DNA from: Gracilibacillus lacisalsi DSM 19029
Lineage (GTDB): Bacteria; Bacillota; Bacilli; Bacillales; Amphibacillaceae
Direction of reading: 5' to 3'
DNA length: 64,000 nt
NCBI RefSeq assembly: GCF_000377765.1
Contig: NZ_KB898676.1
Coordinates: 24,844-88,843 of the forward strand
Shown: piece after piece, positions 25,102-34,255 of the stretch
Layout of the letters: each line of letters starts with the position of its first letter
How positions within the stretch are numbered: the stretch's first letter is position 1
Translations under genes and position numbers: made by a program
Notes under the pieces: model-generated
Seen by the model: only the letters and a program-made list of their open reading frames with translations
Database searches by the model: none
Told to the model about the DNA's origin: nothing

Positions 25102-25593
25102 ATGATCTCACTATTATTTGCAATGGGCAAAAATCGCGTGATCGGAAAAGATAACACATTACCATGGCATTTACCTAACGATCTTAAGTTTTTTAAAGAA
25201 TTAACAACGTCAAATGCGATTATTATGGGAAGAAAAACCTTTGAGTCGATGAATGGACCTTTGCCAAATCGTGATAATATTGTATTAACGACTAATAAAG
25301 AGTTTGAACATGAACAATGCCAAGTCATTCATTCCGTCGATACAATTAAAGAAATGGACAAGGCAAATCCAGAAAAAGAATGGTTTGTGATCGGTGGCGA
25401 AGAGATTTTTAAGCAAGTGCTTGATTTTGCAGATCGAATTTATATGACCTATATTGAGGAAGAGTTTGAAGGCGACACGTTTTTCCCTGACTTTGATGAA
25501 CAAGAGTGGCATCTAACAAAGAAAGAAAAAGGTAAAAAAGACGAGAAAAATCGCTACGATTATTACTTTATTCAATATGATCGGAAAAAGTAA
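25102..25593 (+). CDS. dfrA: Dihydrofolate reductase
   Basis: Regenerates tetrahydrofolate from the dihydrofolate made by ThyA. 163 residues with MGKNRVIGKDNTLPWHLPND (substrate pocket with W-H-L-P and D27-type acid), IIMGRKTFESM (NADPH binding), LPNRDNIVLT and FVIGGEEIFKQ. ATG behind AAAGGAGGAGCAAAA. Second gene of the thyA-dfrA operon. Nothing unusual. Confidence 0.96.
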   Translation: MISLLFAMGKNRVIGKDNTLPWHLPNDLKFFKELTTSNAIIMGRKTFESMNGPLPNRDNIVLTTNKEFEHEQCQVIHSVDTIKEMDKANPEKEWFVIGGEEIFKQVLDFADRIYMTYIEEEFEGDTFFPDFDEQEWHLTKKEKGKKDEKNRYDYYFIQYDRKK

Positions 25594-25686
25594 CCCTATT
25601 TTTATCGTTAACCAAGACAAGCACGATAAATCATGATAAGATAAAAGATGATAATAATTTGATATACATAAAGGGGCGCATAAAAA

Positions 25687-25866
25687 ATGTTATCTTCTAT
25701 TGGTATTCCTGGGCTGATTTTAATATTAGTTATAGCATTAGTGGTTTTTGGGCCGAAGAAATTGCCTGAAATCGGTAAGGCTACAGGGGAAACATTGCGT
25801 GAATTCAAAAAATCCGCACGTGATTTGACAGATGAAGAAGTAGAGAAAAAAGAAAACAATTCGTAA
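25687..25866 (+). CDS. tatA: Twin-arginine translocase subunit TatA, first copy
   Basis: Pore-forming Tat component; too short (59 residues) for many gene callers. One N-terminal helix ([20 protein letters not shown]), the hinge [11 protein letters not shown], an amphipathic helix to about residue 45 and a charged tail. ATG follows AAAGGGGCG. It is about 60% identical by eye to the gene 30 bases downstream, so a tandem duplication is likely. In Gram-positive bacteria TatA also does the work of TatB, and two copies may have split those roles. Confidence 0.9.
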   Translation: MLSSIGIPGLILILVIALVVFGPKKLPEIGKATGETLREFKKSARDLTDEEVEKKENNS

Positions 25867-25895
25867 TTTTTTGACCAATAAATGAGGTGGATGTC

Positions 25896-26069
25896 ATGTT
25901 ATCTAATATTGGCTTTCCGGGGTTATTTTTAATATTAGTTATTGCATTGATTATTTTTGGCCCTTCGAAATTACCAGAGATCGGTAAAGCTGTTGGCCAT
26001 TCTTTACGTGAGTTTAAAAAAGCTACTAATGACATTATGAATGATGATAAAGATAATTCAGGCAAATAA
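25896..26069 (+). CDS. tatA: Twin-arginine translocase subunit TatA, second copy
   Basis: 57-residue paralogue of the preceding gene: helix [20 protein letters not shown], hinge [11 protein letters not shown], amphipathic helix [11 protein letters not shown] and an acidic tail. ATG at 25896 is 6 bases behind GAGGTGG; a GTG nine bases earlier would overlap it. A strong terminator follows at once, so the two tatA genes can be expressed separately from tatC. Confidence 0.92.
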   Translation: MLSNIGFPGLFLILVIALIIFGPSKLPEIGKAVGHSLREFKKATNDIMNDDKDNSGK

Positions 26070-26074
26070 GGTAT

Positions 26075-26109
26075 AAAAAGATGTAAAAGACATTCTTTTA
26101 CATCTTTTT
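26075..26109 (+). terminator. Terminator between tatA2 and tatC
   Basis: Perfect 15-bp stem AAAAAGATGTAAAAG / CTTTTACATCTTTTT with a 5-base loop; ends in five T. Confidence 0.85.
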
Positions 26110-26272
26110 CTTGCACGTTAGTAAAGCTTAAAATGTAGCAAAAACAGTAATACAACGCAGCAAAAATCTGAATGCATAAATTACGAGTAAAACGATGGCT
26201 TTATCAGTACTTGGTGAAAAGCCACGACTTTCGTTACATATATCACTTGCTTATGATGAAGGGACGTTTAAA

Positions 26273-27025
26273 ATGAAGCAAGACAAATCATTACCAAATG
26301 AGAAGGAAATGGGTTATTTAGATCATTTCGCTGAATTACGCAATCGGCTGTTATGGACCGCACTAGTATTTGTATTGTTTTTTATTGGTGGACTTTATTT
26401 TGTCGAAGATATTAGAAATTTCTTTTTAAATGATATAGACATCACATTAAATCTCATTTCACCTGAAGAAATTATATGGATCATTTTCATGATAGCTTTT
26501 ATTGTTGCCTTCGCTGCAACATTACCATTTCTATGTATGCAATTATGGTTATTCGTTAAACCCGGTTTAACAAAAAAAGAGCGACGAATTTCCTTGGTTT
26601 ATATTCCAGTTATTTTTATTTTATTCGTATCTGGACTTACCTTTGGTTATTTCATCTTTATACAGCTCATTCTTCCATTTGTTTTATCTTTAAATGATGG
26701 CATGTTTGATACGATGTTTACTGTAGAAAACTATTTCCGCTTTATATTTAAAGTGACATTGCCATTTGCTGTATTCTTTGAAGTTCCGGTTATTACGATG
26801 TTTTTAACGAGTTTAGGGATTGTTACACCACAATTTTTAAGCAAAACAAGAAAGTACGGTTATTTTATCCTTGTCATTATCGGAACCATGATTTCACCAC
26901 CAGATTTTATTTTGCAAATTGTCGTTGCGATTCCGTTAATCATACTGTATGAAATCAGTATCATGTTATCACGAATAGTATACCGCAAAAAGCAAGAACA
27001 GCATCGTGAATTTATGGAAAATTAA
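26273..27025 (+). CDS. tatC: Twin-arginine translocase subunit TatC
   Basis: Six-helix membrane receptor for twin-arginine signal peptides. From ATG 26273 (behind GAAGGGACG) it has 250 residues starting MKQDKSLPNEKEMGYLDHFAELRNRL, the cytoplasmic N-terminal signal-binding region with the conserved L-D-H-F-x-E-L-R-x-R. Further marks are FVKPGLTKKERR and the conserved ISPPDFILQ near the C-terminus. It is set off from the tatA pair by a terminator and about 160 bases, unlike most tatAC operons. YozE follows 21 bases later. Confidence 0.94.
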   Translation: MKQDKSLPNEKEMGYLDHFAELRNRLLWTALVFVLFFIGGLYFVEDIRNFFLNDIDITLNLISPEEIIWIIFMIAFIVAFAATLPFLCMQLWLFVKPGLTKKERRISLVYIPVIFILFVSGLTFGYFIFIQLILPFVLSLNDGMFDTMFTVENYFRFIFKVTLPFAVFFEVPVITMFLTSLGIVTPQFLSKTRKYGYFILVIIGTMISPPDFILQIVVAIPLIILYEISIMLSRIVYRKKQEQHREFMEN

Positions 27026-27046
27026 CACGAGGGATTGAGGAAACGT

Positions 27047-27268
27047 ATGAAGTCTTTTTATCACTTTATGATGCGTTATCGTGGAAATAAACAACTTGAT
27101 GATGCTCGAAGGTTAGCTGATTGGATGTTTTATGATCATGACTTTCCCAAGCATTCTCACGATTATTATGAAATTAGCAGTTATCTGGAATGGCACACTC
27201 CTTTTCCAGAAGCGATTGCAACATATGATCATTTATGGGAGGCGTATATAGATGAAGAAAAGCCATGA
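27047..27268 (+). CDS. yozE: YozE, UPF0346 family
   Basis: Small 73-residue protein with a SAM-like helical fold, family UPF0346, function unknown. Typical start MKSFYHFMMRYRG, with conserved DDARRLADWMFYDHDFPK and SSYLEWHTPFPEA. ATG at 27047 is 5 bases behind GAGGAAACGT. Co-transcribed with tatC judging by spacing. Its stop codon lies inside the following terminator stem. Confidence 0.92.
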   Translation: MKSFYHFMMRYRGNKQLDDARRLADWMFYDHDFPKHSHDYYEISSYLEWHTPFPEAIATYDHLWEAYIDEEKP

Positions 27269-27294
27269 GTGTCGCTAATCACTCATGGCTTTTC
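27257..27294 (+). terminator. Bidirectional terminator yozE/yolD
   Basis: GAAAAGCCATGAGTG (27257-27271) pairs perfectly with CACTCATGGCTTTTC (27280-27294); T runs on both strands, convergent genes on both sides. Confidence 0.85.
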
Positions 27295-27627
27295 CTACTC
27301 ATGCAATAATTCTATTGCTACAATATTTTCAATTGGGACTTTTCGTTGTAAAGCTGCTTCTTGAATAGTTAGCTTTCTTGCGATTGGGTCTATTTTAATA
27401 ATATGGCCAATAGCGGACTTAAAAGAGCTATTTTGGTAGTAGTTTAGTGTTATCTTTTGTTGAGCATGTATAGCTTGCTGTACCGTTAACTCCATTTCGT
27501 TGACGTAATCTTCGTCTAAAATAGGCTTTTCCTTAAGGGGTTCGTCAGCAAAGAAGTCTTGAAGCATTTCAACATGCTCAGGCAACATTAAAGAAGCCCA
27601 TTTTATTTTACCTCGATCATGTACCAA
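27295..27627 (-). CDS. YolD-like family protein
   Basis: Family of small proteins often encoded beside Y-family polymerases of the SOS response; molecular role unclear. TTG at 27627 (7 bases behind GAGGTG) gives 110 residues beginning MVHDRGKIKWASLMLPEHVEML, the family N-terminus. An open frame extends to an ATG at 27660, but that ATG would lie upstream of the predicted -10 element and is therefore excluded. No UvrX-like polymerase is adjacent; instead the gene diverges from sbcDC across a LexA-type site. Confidence 0.82.
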   Translation of the reverse strand: MVHDRGKIKWASLMLPEHVEMLQDFFADEPLKEKPILDEDYVNEMELTVQQAIHAQQKITLNYYQNSSFKSAIGHIIKIDPIARKLTIQEAALQRKVPIENIVAIELLHE

Positions 27628-27645
27628 ACAAATCACCTCAGTATG

Positions 27646-27703
27646 ATTATACACGAACATTCGTTCTTGATCAATAGACTTCGATCACCTGTTCGTGTAT
27701 AAT
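27646..27703. promoter_or_regulatory. Divergent yolD/sbcDC promoters with LexA (SOS) operator
   Basis: CGAACATTCGTTCT at 27654-27667 contains GAAC-N4-GTTC and closely matches the Bacillus LexA box (CGAACRNRYGTTYC-type). It lies between TTGATC (minus strand, 27669-27674) and ATTATA, the reverse of TATAAT (27646-27651). For the plus strand TATAAT is at 27698-27703 with TAGACT 17 bases upstream. The outer arms ATTATACACGAACA and TGTTCGTGTATAAT form a perfect 14-bp inverted repeat, so both promoters share a symmetric operator. Confidence 0.7.
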
Positions 27704-27739
27704 AAATAGTGAAAATATGGAAGGGATGTGAAGGCGACT

Positions 27740-28891
27740 ATGAAGATTTTACACACTGCAGATTGGCATTTAGGAAAGATTGTTCATGGATTACACATGA
27801 CAGAAGATCAAGGTAAAGTTCTCCAGCATTTGATTGAAATTATCGAAGCAGAAAAACCGGATGTAATCATCATTGCAGGTGACCTTTATGATCGAGCAGT
27901 GCCACCAAGAGAGGCTGTTGATTTATTAAACTCATTTTTTACTACAGTATCCGTTGAAATGGAGATCCCGATCGTTGCTATTTCTGGTAATCATGACAGC
28001 CCTGATCGACTCGGGTTTGGAGCAAGTTTGTTTCGATCCAAACAATTATATTTAGCAACATCCATGGAGGATGTGTTTCAACCCATACACTTTAACGATG
28101 GCCAACATGATGTTTATTTTCATTTAGTGCCTTATATCGAACCAGAACAAGTGAAGCACTATTTTCAAGACGATTCCATCGCAACACATCAAGAAGCGAT
28201 GGAGCGGATAGTGAGAGAGATTGAAGTACAAATGACGGATCAAGCTCAACATATTTTAGTTGGACATGCCTTCGTTGCAGGCGGAATGGAATCGGAGTCT
28301 GAAGAAAGACTCACGATGATTGGTGGTACTCCTTATATCGATGCTTCTATATTTAAATCTTTTGATTACATTGCCTTAGGCCATCTTCATCAACCTCAAA
28401 AAATAAAAAGTGATTTTATCCGGTATAGTGGATCAATCATGAAATATTCCTTTTCAGAAGCAAACCATAAAAAATCTGTTGCCATCCTAGAATTAAATGG
28501 TACTGAGAAAACAGTATACACGATTCCTTTAAACGCGCCCAAAGACTTACGAATTGTCGAAGGTTACTTTGAAGAATTATTAGCGGAAAAAGTAGCGAAA
28601 GCGACCGAAGATTACTTGCAAATAAGGTTGCTAGATGATGGACAAATCATAGATCCTGTCACAAAACTTCGTAAGCTTTTCCCTAATATTTTACGGTTAG
28701 AACGAAAACAACATGTAGTTCATCAATCTCTTAAAGAAATTCAATCAATAAAGGAAAAACAGAAAATGACCCATGAACAACTATTTGCATCGTTTTACAA
28801 AGAGATCAAAGGATCGGAACTTTCCGCAGAGCGGGCGAAATATGTACAAGACGTGATACAAAAAGTTATGGTAGAAGAGAGGGAGAAATAA
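27740..28891 (+). CDS. sbcD: DNA repair nuclease SbcCD subunit D
   Basis: Mre11-type nuclease subunit that, with SbcC, opens hairpins and processes double-strand breaks. 383 residues. Phosphoesterase motifs: LHTADWHLGK (D8, H10), IIAGDLYDR, AISGNHDSPDR, LVGHAFVAGG and LGHLHQPQ. I prefer ATG at 27740 (behind GTGAAGGCGACT); a GTG at 27728 is in frame. The stop lies 2 bases before the sbcC ATG. Expression is probably LexA-controlled from the shared operator with yolD, as reported for sbcDC of S. aureus. Confidence 0.95.
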   Translation: MKILHTADWHLGKIVHGLHMTEDQGKVLQHLIEIIEAEKPDVIIIAGDLYDRAVPPREAVDLLNSFFTTVSVEMEIPIVAISGNHDSPDRLGFGASLFRSKQLYLATSMEDVFQPIHFNDGQHDVYFHLVPYIEPEQVKHYFQDDSIATHQEAMERIVREIEVQMTDQAQHILVGHAFVAGGMESESEERLTMIGGTPYIDASIFKSFDYIALGHLHQPQKIKSDFIRYSGSIMKYSFSEANHKKSVAILELNGTEKTVYTIPLNAPKDLRIVEGYFEELLAEKVAKATEDYLQIRLLDDGQIIDPVTKLRKLFPNILRLERKQHVVHQSLKEIQSIKEKQKMTHEQLFASFYKEIKGSELSAERAKYVQDVIQKVMVEEREK

Positions 28892-28892
28892 C

Positions 28893-31800
28893 ATGCGCGC
28901 TTTAAATCTTGAACTAACCGCATTTGGTCCCTATCGAAAACAACAACAGATAGATTTTACCGATTTAGGGGAAGAGCCGATATTTTTGATTACCGGTCCA
29001 ACTGGTGCTGGGAAAACAACGATTTTTGATGCAATTTGCTATAGTTTATATGGCAAAGCTAGTGGAACTGACCGAGATCAGGATGGATTTCGTAGTCACT
29101 TCGCCAATGTTTCTGAACTGACATCCGTTTGTTTCACCTTTGAATTACATCATAAAACGTATCGTGTTATTCGTAGTCCCAAACAACAAAAACCGAAAGC
29201 AAGAGGAGAAGGGTATACAGAAGAAGCGGCTAGTGCAAGTCTTTATCTTTATAATCAAGAGCAGCAATGGGAACTAATCGTTTCGAAAATAAAAGATGTC
29301 AATGAAACGATCGAAGAAATGATCGGTCTTGATTACGAGCAATTTAAGAAGATGATTATGATTCCCCAAGGCGAATTCCGTAAATTAATCTCTGAAAATA
29401 GTAAAGAACGCGAAGAAGTACTACAAAAAATCTTCCGGACTTATTTCTATAAAAATATTACTGATAAATTAAAGGAACAAGCCAAAGCTTTGGAAGAACA
29501 ATTAGAAAGGCTAAATTGGCAATATCAGCAAGAGTTAAATAAGCTCCATAATGAAATAATCGATCCTGACTCCGATAAAAAGATAAACGAACAGTTAGAA
29601 AGTCACTATCTCAGGCTAGAAGAACGAAAAGTAACACTAACGAAGGAACTAGAGCAAGTAAACAACCAATTAACTTATATACATGAACAATATTACCAGC
29701 AAAAAAAACTCGTAGATCATTTTCATGAGTATGAACAACTGCTAGAAAAGCAGAAATTGTTACAACAAAAGCAAAAAGAAATAGATTTATTACATGAAAA
29801 ACTTGAACTGGCAAAAACAGCTGAAAAAATAAAGCCTTTAGAAGAATTAATGCAGACAAGGCAACAAGAGTGGCAAGCTCAACAACAGAAGCTTGAAGCT
29901 CTAACCAAACAACAGCAGGAAATGCACATTCATTTCGAACAAACTAAAGATAAATATGAAGGAGAGCAAAAGAAAGAGAAAGAACGTGAAGCTTTACAAT
30001 TTCAATTTAAAGAGCAACAGCAATTACTAGCGAAAATGGACGAATTGGAAGCTGCCGGAATAGAATTAAATAAATTGGACGAGACAAGAAAGCGAATAAA
30101 AGAAAAACAAAATTTATTAGAGAATAAAGTGAAAGAACTGGAAAAAATGAAAGAAACGAGTTACGAGATCAGAGATAAGATCCATGAATTAAAAAGCATC
30201 TTGCAACAACTACATCATGACAAAGAACAACTACAACGAAAAGCGATGGATATGCGAGATTTAAAGAATGAATATCGAGAGTTACTCGTATTAAGAAAAG
30301 ATTATCAGCAATACCAAAACGTAGTTAATAAATTGCAAACAAAAGCTGATGCACAGGCAAAGAGATGTGAACAACTTGAACAGGAAAGAAAAAAACATTT
30401 TGCAAGTTATTTGGCAGCATCAATAGAAGATGGAGATGCTTGTCCAGTCTGTGGATCTGTTCATCATCCTGAGCTCGCCAATATAGAAGATTCCACCATC
30501 TCGGATGAAATGATTGAACAAGAGACCCAATATCTTACTACGTTACAAGAAGAAACTAAAAATATGCAAATGACACTTCTACAAATTAAAGAGCAAGGTG
30601 AAGGGAAAAGGCAAATTGTTACACGGTTAATGCAAGCATTAGATATCGATACTGAACAGGTTACAAAAGAACAATTGCAACAAATGGATACATGTCTACG
30701 CGAAAGCATTCAAAACAAGAATAAAGAATCAGAAAAGCATAACAATAACCTTCAAGATTTAAAAAAGCAGTTCAACCAAATACAAACGGCCATCAAGGAT
30801 TATGATCGATTAAAACAAGAATTAGCGCAAATCCAAGATAAGTATCAGGAATTAAGTAATCAATATCATCAAATACATGCTAAATATACACAGCTTCAAG
30901 CACAACTGCCAGCAGATGTGGAATCACCTGCTGCTTTTAAGCAACAAGTTATGAAATTGGAAAAGAAACTCAATGATAAAATACAGCAGTGGAAAAACAT
31001 CCAAGCTCATTATGAAAAAACGATCGAAGATAAGAACAAGGTGGACACTCAATATCAGGAGGCAAAACAGTTTACAAATCAGTTACAAGAAAAATACGTA
31101 CAACAAGAAGAAAAATTTCATCAAGCTCTTGCCAATTATCAATTTGCCTCCATTACGGACTATCAACATGCACTGCTTCCTTTTGATAAGCAACAAAAAA
31201 TAGAACAGGAGATATCACAGCATAATGAGCAAAAAAATCTAGTAATAAATCGATTAGGCAATCTAAAAGAATGGATAGACGATACAGAAAAACCTGATTT
31301 AACAAAAATAGAAGAAAAGATAGCACAAGTGGAAAAAGATAAAGATGAAAAGAATAAACAGATCCAATCTATTGTATTTGAAATCGAACAGTTAGTTGAT
31401 ACGGTTCGCAATATAAAAGAGTTAGAAGAAAAAATGAAGGAAATAAACGATGATTATTATCACATCGGAGAGTTAGCTGATCTAGCGAGAGGTGATAATA
31501 CGGCAAGACTTTCATTTGAACGATTTGTACTATCGACTTTTCTGGATGAGATATTGTTACAGGCAAATATACGTTTGGATCAAATGACAGACCATCGTTA
31601 TCAATTAATTCGAAGTGAAGAGTTGGCAAAACGTGGTGCACAGAGTGGTCTTGATCTTGAGGTGCTTGATCACTATACCGGTAAGAAAAGATCAGTAAAA
31701 ACCCTTTCTGGTGGAGAAGGCTTCAAAGCGGCTCTTAGCTTGGCATTAGGAATGGCTGATATTGTCCAAGCACATGCAGGCGGTGTACAATTAGATACGC

Positions 31801-31997
31801 TATTTATTGACGAAGGGTTTGGTACGCTTGATGAAGTATCACTGGAACAAGCTATTAAATGTTTGAAAGACTTGCAGCAAGATCACCGAATCATCGGCGT
31901 TATTTCCCATGTTGCACAATTAAAAGAGGAAATTAAAGCAAAACTAGTAGTGGAGTCATCTCCTAATGGTTCTACTGCGAAGTTTAGAATAGGCTAA
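28893..31997 (+). CDS. sbcC: DNA repair ATPase SbcCD subunit C
   Basis: Rad50-type SMC ATPase of 1034 residues. Walker A GPTGAGKT (35-42), Q-loop at IPQGEFRKL, two very long glutamine- and lysine-rich coiled coils (about 175-500 and 530-870), a zinc hook CPVCGS (C517/C520) at the apex, the signature LSGGEGFKAALSLAL (about 938) and Walker B LDTLFIDEGFGTLDE. The coiled coils are compositionally extreme (many Q, K, E), giving several spurious open frames on the opposite strand. Operon with sbcD. Confidence 0.96.
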   Translation: MRALNLELTAFGPYRKQQQIDFTDLGEEPIFLITGPTGAGKTTIFDAICYSLYGKASGTDRDQDGFRSHFANVSELTSVCFTFELHHKTYRVIRSPKQQKPKARGEGYTEEAASASLYLYNQEQQWELIVSKIKDVNETIEEMIGLDYEQFKKMIMIPQGEFRKLISENSKEREEVLQKIFRTYFYKNITDKLKEQAKALEEQLERLNWQYQQELNKLHNEIIDPDSDKKINEQLESHYLRLEERKVTLTKELEQVNNQLTYIHEQYYQQKKLVDHFHEYEQLLEKQKLLQQKQKEIDLLHEKLELAKTAEKIKPLEELMQTRQQEWQAQQQKLEALTKQQQEMHIHFEQTKDKYEGEQKKEKEREALQFQFKEQQQLLAKMDELEAAGIELNKLDETRKRIKEKQNLLENKVKELEKMKETSYEIRDKIHELKSILQQLHHDKEQLQRKAMDMRDLKNEYRELLVLRKDYQQYQNVVNKLQTKADAQAKRCEQLEQERKKHFASYLAASIEDGDACPVCGSVHHPELANIEDSTISDEMIEQETQYLTTLQEETKNMQMTLLQIKEQGEGKRQIVTRLMQALDIDTEQVTKEQLQQMDTCLRESIQNKNKESEKHNNNLQDLKKQFNQIQTAIKDYDRLKQELAQIQDKYQELSNQYHQIHAKYTQLQAQLPADVESPAAFKQQVMKLEKKLNDKIQQWKNIQAHYEKTIEDKNKVDTQYQEAKQFTNQLQEKYVQQEEKFHQALANYQFASITDYQHALLPFDKQQKIEQEISQHNEQKNLVINRLGNLKEWIDDTEKPDLTKIEEKIAQVEKDKDEKNKQIQSIVFEIEQLVDTVRNIKELEEKMKEINDDYYHIGELADLARGDNTARLSFERFVLSTFLDEILLQANIRLDQMTDHRYQLIRSEELAKRGAQSGLDLEVLDHYTGKKRSVKTLSGGEGFKAALSLALGMADIVQAHAGGVQLDTLFIDEGFGTLDEVSLEQAIKCLKDLQQDHRIIGVISHVAQLKEEIKAKLVVESSPNGSTAKFRIG

Positions 31998-32166
31998 AAA
32001 CACGCATAATGATACAAAATTCAACAAAAACAATATAAATGCTGTCAAAACATGCGCTTACCCAGGAAATATTATTTGTCATCAAATGTTCATTTCCCGT
32101 TATAGAAATCATCCTTTTCATCCTATATGATAAAATTATCAATAAAGGCACCGAGGAGGAATATTG

Positions 32167-32247
32167 ATGTTATCAGCAGTACTTTTTGGTCTAGTAATAA
32201 GTGGTTCCCTTGCAATAATTATTACAGCAGATGTTATATCAGAATAA
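32167..32247 (+). CDS. Very small predicted membrane peptide, 26 residues
   Basis: A 26-residue hydrophobic peptide (MLSAVLFGLVISGSLAIIIT then ADVISE) that would form one membrane helix. It is supported by an excellent ribosome-binding site (GAGGAGGAATATTG, 5-8 bases before ATG) and a strong terminator 17 bases after the stop. I do not recognise it; similar short single-span peptides are common in Bacillaceae and often sporulation- or stress-linked. Too short for statistics, so comparison with relatives is decisive. Confidence 0.55.
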   Translation: MLSAVLFGLVISGSLAIIITADVISE

Positions 32248-32264
32248 TAGATTTATAGAACAGT

Positions 32265-32304
32265 GGTATACACGTGCTTCACAAAGCGCTTGTATACCTT
32301 TTTT
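32265..32304 (+). terminator. Terminator of the 26-residue peptide gene
   Basis: GGTATACA pairs with TGTATACC, extended by GTGCTT/AAGCGC inside; six T follow. Confidence 0.8.
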
Positions 32305-32454
32305 ATCAGATAGAAAAGTATATAATCCGCGGAATGATAGTGTTTTTGTATCGTTTTGTATCGTAGGTGGTCATTTTGAAATGATATGTAGACGGAAAGC
32401 GAAGCAGCGGTTGTTACGCCCAATATCCATCTCAAAATAACTACTTTGGACAGG

Positions 32455-32480
32455 ACCGGGTGGGCTTTCCCGGTTTTTCT
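32455..32480 (+). terminator. Isolated terminator hairpin upstream of yqfQ
   Basis: ACCGGG pairs with CCCGGT around an 8-base loop, followed by TTTTTCTT. No gene ends here: the stretch 32305-32454 has no credible frame, so it may end a short RNA or attenuate yqfQ. Confidence 0.5.
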
Positions 32481-32559
32481 TAAATATTTTGTTTGCCTAT
32501 ACCATTCTGGACAAATGAACATATACTATATCAACATGCTATACGGAAGGAGAATGTAT

Positions 32560-33054
32560 ATGTTTCGACCACCAAACCAACCACCTATGTTCCCACAACA
32601 AAACATACCAACACAGGGACTCTTTCCTCGTGGTCCGGTTCCAAATCAAATGACAAATCCAACTGGGCTGCAAGGAATCTTACAACGGTTCTTACCATCA
32701 CAAGCTTCTAACATGACTCAGGCAACAAATATGGCAGCAGGTAGCGGTTCTAATTTAATGGGAACGCTAAATAATGTGCAACAAGTTTTAAAAGTAGCAC
32801 AACAGGCGACACCACTAATCAAAGAATATGGACCGATGATCAAGAACGCGCCAAAATTAATCAATATGATGAAGGCATTAAACGAAATAAATGAAGATGA
32901 AGATGACACGGAGATTGTGGATGATGAGGAAGAAGAAATAGAGGAAGCGGAAGAAGTAACGATAACGGAAAGCAGCTCATCTTCCCAAAAACAAGCGAAA
33001 ACTAATGCTAGTCCAACTCGCACAAGCGAATCACAACCAAAACTGTTTATTTAG
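32560..33054 (+). CDS. yqfQ: YqfQ/VrrA family protein
   Basis: Low-complexity protein of the YqfQ (VrrA) family, function unknown, linked to spores in Bacillus. 164 residues: N-terminal Pro/Gln/Asn-rich part (MFRPPNQPPMFPQQN), central conserved helical part (NLMGTLNNVQQVLKVAQQ, IKEYGPMIKNAPKLINMM), a strongly acidic stretch (DEDDTEIVDDEEEEIEEAEE) and a Ser/Thr tail. ATG at 32560 follows GGAAGGAGAATGTAT; upstream in-frame ATGs lack a site. VrrA is known for length-variable repeats. Confidence 0.85.
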   Translation: MFRPPNQPPMFPQQNIPTQGLFPRGPVPNQMTNPTGLQGILQRFLPSQASNMTQATNMAAGSGSNLMGTLNNVQQVLKVAQQATPLIKEYGPMIKNAPKLINMMKALNEINEDEDDTEIVDDEEEEIEEAEEVTITESSSSSQKQAKTNASPTRTSESQPKLFI

Positions 33055-33245
33055 AAAAACGTGGTATTCGCCTTACCTATTAACGACTATCAAAGTACTA
33101 CTTATTTTTTCGACCTTCAAAGTTTTCACTACGTTGAGTTAATCAACGCTAAAATTTTATAATTTCCAGTACAAAACAGACCACTTGCATTTTTTTCCGA
33201 CTAAGAGCACAATAAAAGTAATCACGTTAAGTAGGAGGCTTTTTC

Positions 33246-34208
33246 ATGACAAAGCAAGCTCTCGAGAAAGCAATTTTTGCAGGTGGCTGTTTTTGGTGTA
33301 TGGTGGAACCATTCGATGAGCAACCAGGTATTGAACAAGTGGTATCTGGCTATACAGGTGGAGGCAAGCCTAATCCAACATATGAGGAAGTGTGTACCAA
33401 TACAACAGGTCACCGTGAAGCAGTTGAAATTACGTATAATCCAACCATTTTTCCCTATCAAAGGCTATTAGAGATTTTCTGGCAGCAAATCGATCCGACT
33501 GATCCTGGTGGCCAATTTCATGATCGCGGTGAATCCTATAAAACCGCCATCTATTATACAAATGATGAACAAAAAAGATTAGCAGAACAATCTAAGCAAA
33601 ACTTGGAAGAAAGTGGTATGTTTAGTGATCCTATTGTGACAGATATATTACCTGCCAAACCTTTTTATCCAGCAGAAGAAGAGCATCAGGATTACTATAA
33701 AAAACAGAACTTTCATTATAAGATGTATAAAAAAGGTTCAGGAAGAGCAGATTTTATTAAAAGAAACTGGGGAAAACATTACTCAAAAGAAGAGTTAAAA
33801 GAACGCCTAACTCCGATTCAATATCATGTTACACAAGAAAATGGTACAGAAAGGCCATTTGACAATGAATATTGGAGTAACGATGAAGAGGGGATATATG
33901 TAGATATCGTGAGTGGTGAACCATTGTTTTCAACCACTGATCAATATGATGCAGGCTGTGGATGGCCTAGTTTCACCAAACCGTTAAACCGTAACAGGAT
34001 TGCAGAAAAACTAGATACATCACATGGTATGCGAAGAATTGAAGTCAGAAGTGATGAGGCTGATTCTCACCTCGGGCATGTATTTGATGATGGACCGATT
34101 GACAAAGGCGGAATGAGATATTGTATTAACTCCGCAGCTTTACGTTTTATTCCCAAGCATAAGCTGAAAGAAGAAGGTCTTGAAGAGTACCTGGCATTAT
34201 TCGAATAA
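33246..34208 (+). CDS. msrAB: Methionine sulfoxide reductase, MsrA-MsrB fusion
   Basis: Repairs both epimers of methionine sulfoxide. 320 residues: MsrA domain (about 1-170) with GCFWC (C15 nucleophile) and the conserved TGHREAVEI; MsrB domain (about 175-320) with [28 protein letters not shown] and [13 protein letters not shown] (nucleophile about C294). The two zinc-binding CxxC pairs of many MsrB proteins are absent. Cytoplasmic, no signal. ATG behind AGTAGGAGG; single-gene unit with its own terminator. Confidence 0.96.
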   Translation: MTKQALEKAIFAGGCFWCMVEPFDEQPGIEQVVSGYTGGGKPNPTYEEVCTNTTGHREAVEITYNPTIFPYQRLLEIFWQQIDPTDPGGQFHDRGESYKTAIYYTNDEQKRLAEQSKQNLEESGMFSDPIVTDILPAKPFYPAEEEHQDYYKKQNFHYKMYKKGSGRADFIKRNWGKHYSKEELKERLTPIQYHVTQENGTERPFDNEYWSNDEEGIYVDIVSGEPLFSTTDQYDAGCGWPSFTKPLNRNRIAEKLDTSHGMRRIEVRSDEADSHLGHVFDDGPIDKGGMRYCINSAALRFIPKHKLKEEGLEEYLALFE

Positions 34209-34235
34209 CTTCCCGTTGTTTTCGGGAAGTTTTTA
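34207..34235 (+). terminator. Terminator of msrAB
   Basis: AACTTCCCG pairs with CGGGAAGTT around a 7-base loop; five T follow. Confidence 0.85.
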
Positions 34236-34255
34236 CATAAAAGAGGACGTGTACT

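Noticed and set aside
32060..32110. Inverted repeat GGAAAT/ATTTCC after sbcC as a terminator
   Set aside because: Long loop and no T run; too weak to call.
32231..32440. 69-codon frame downstream of sbcC
   Set aside because: It overlaps the terminator of the 26-residue peptide gene and has no family features.
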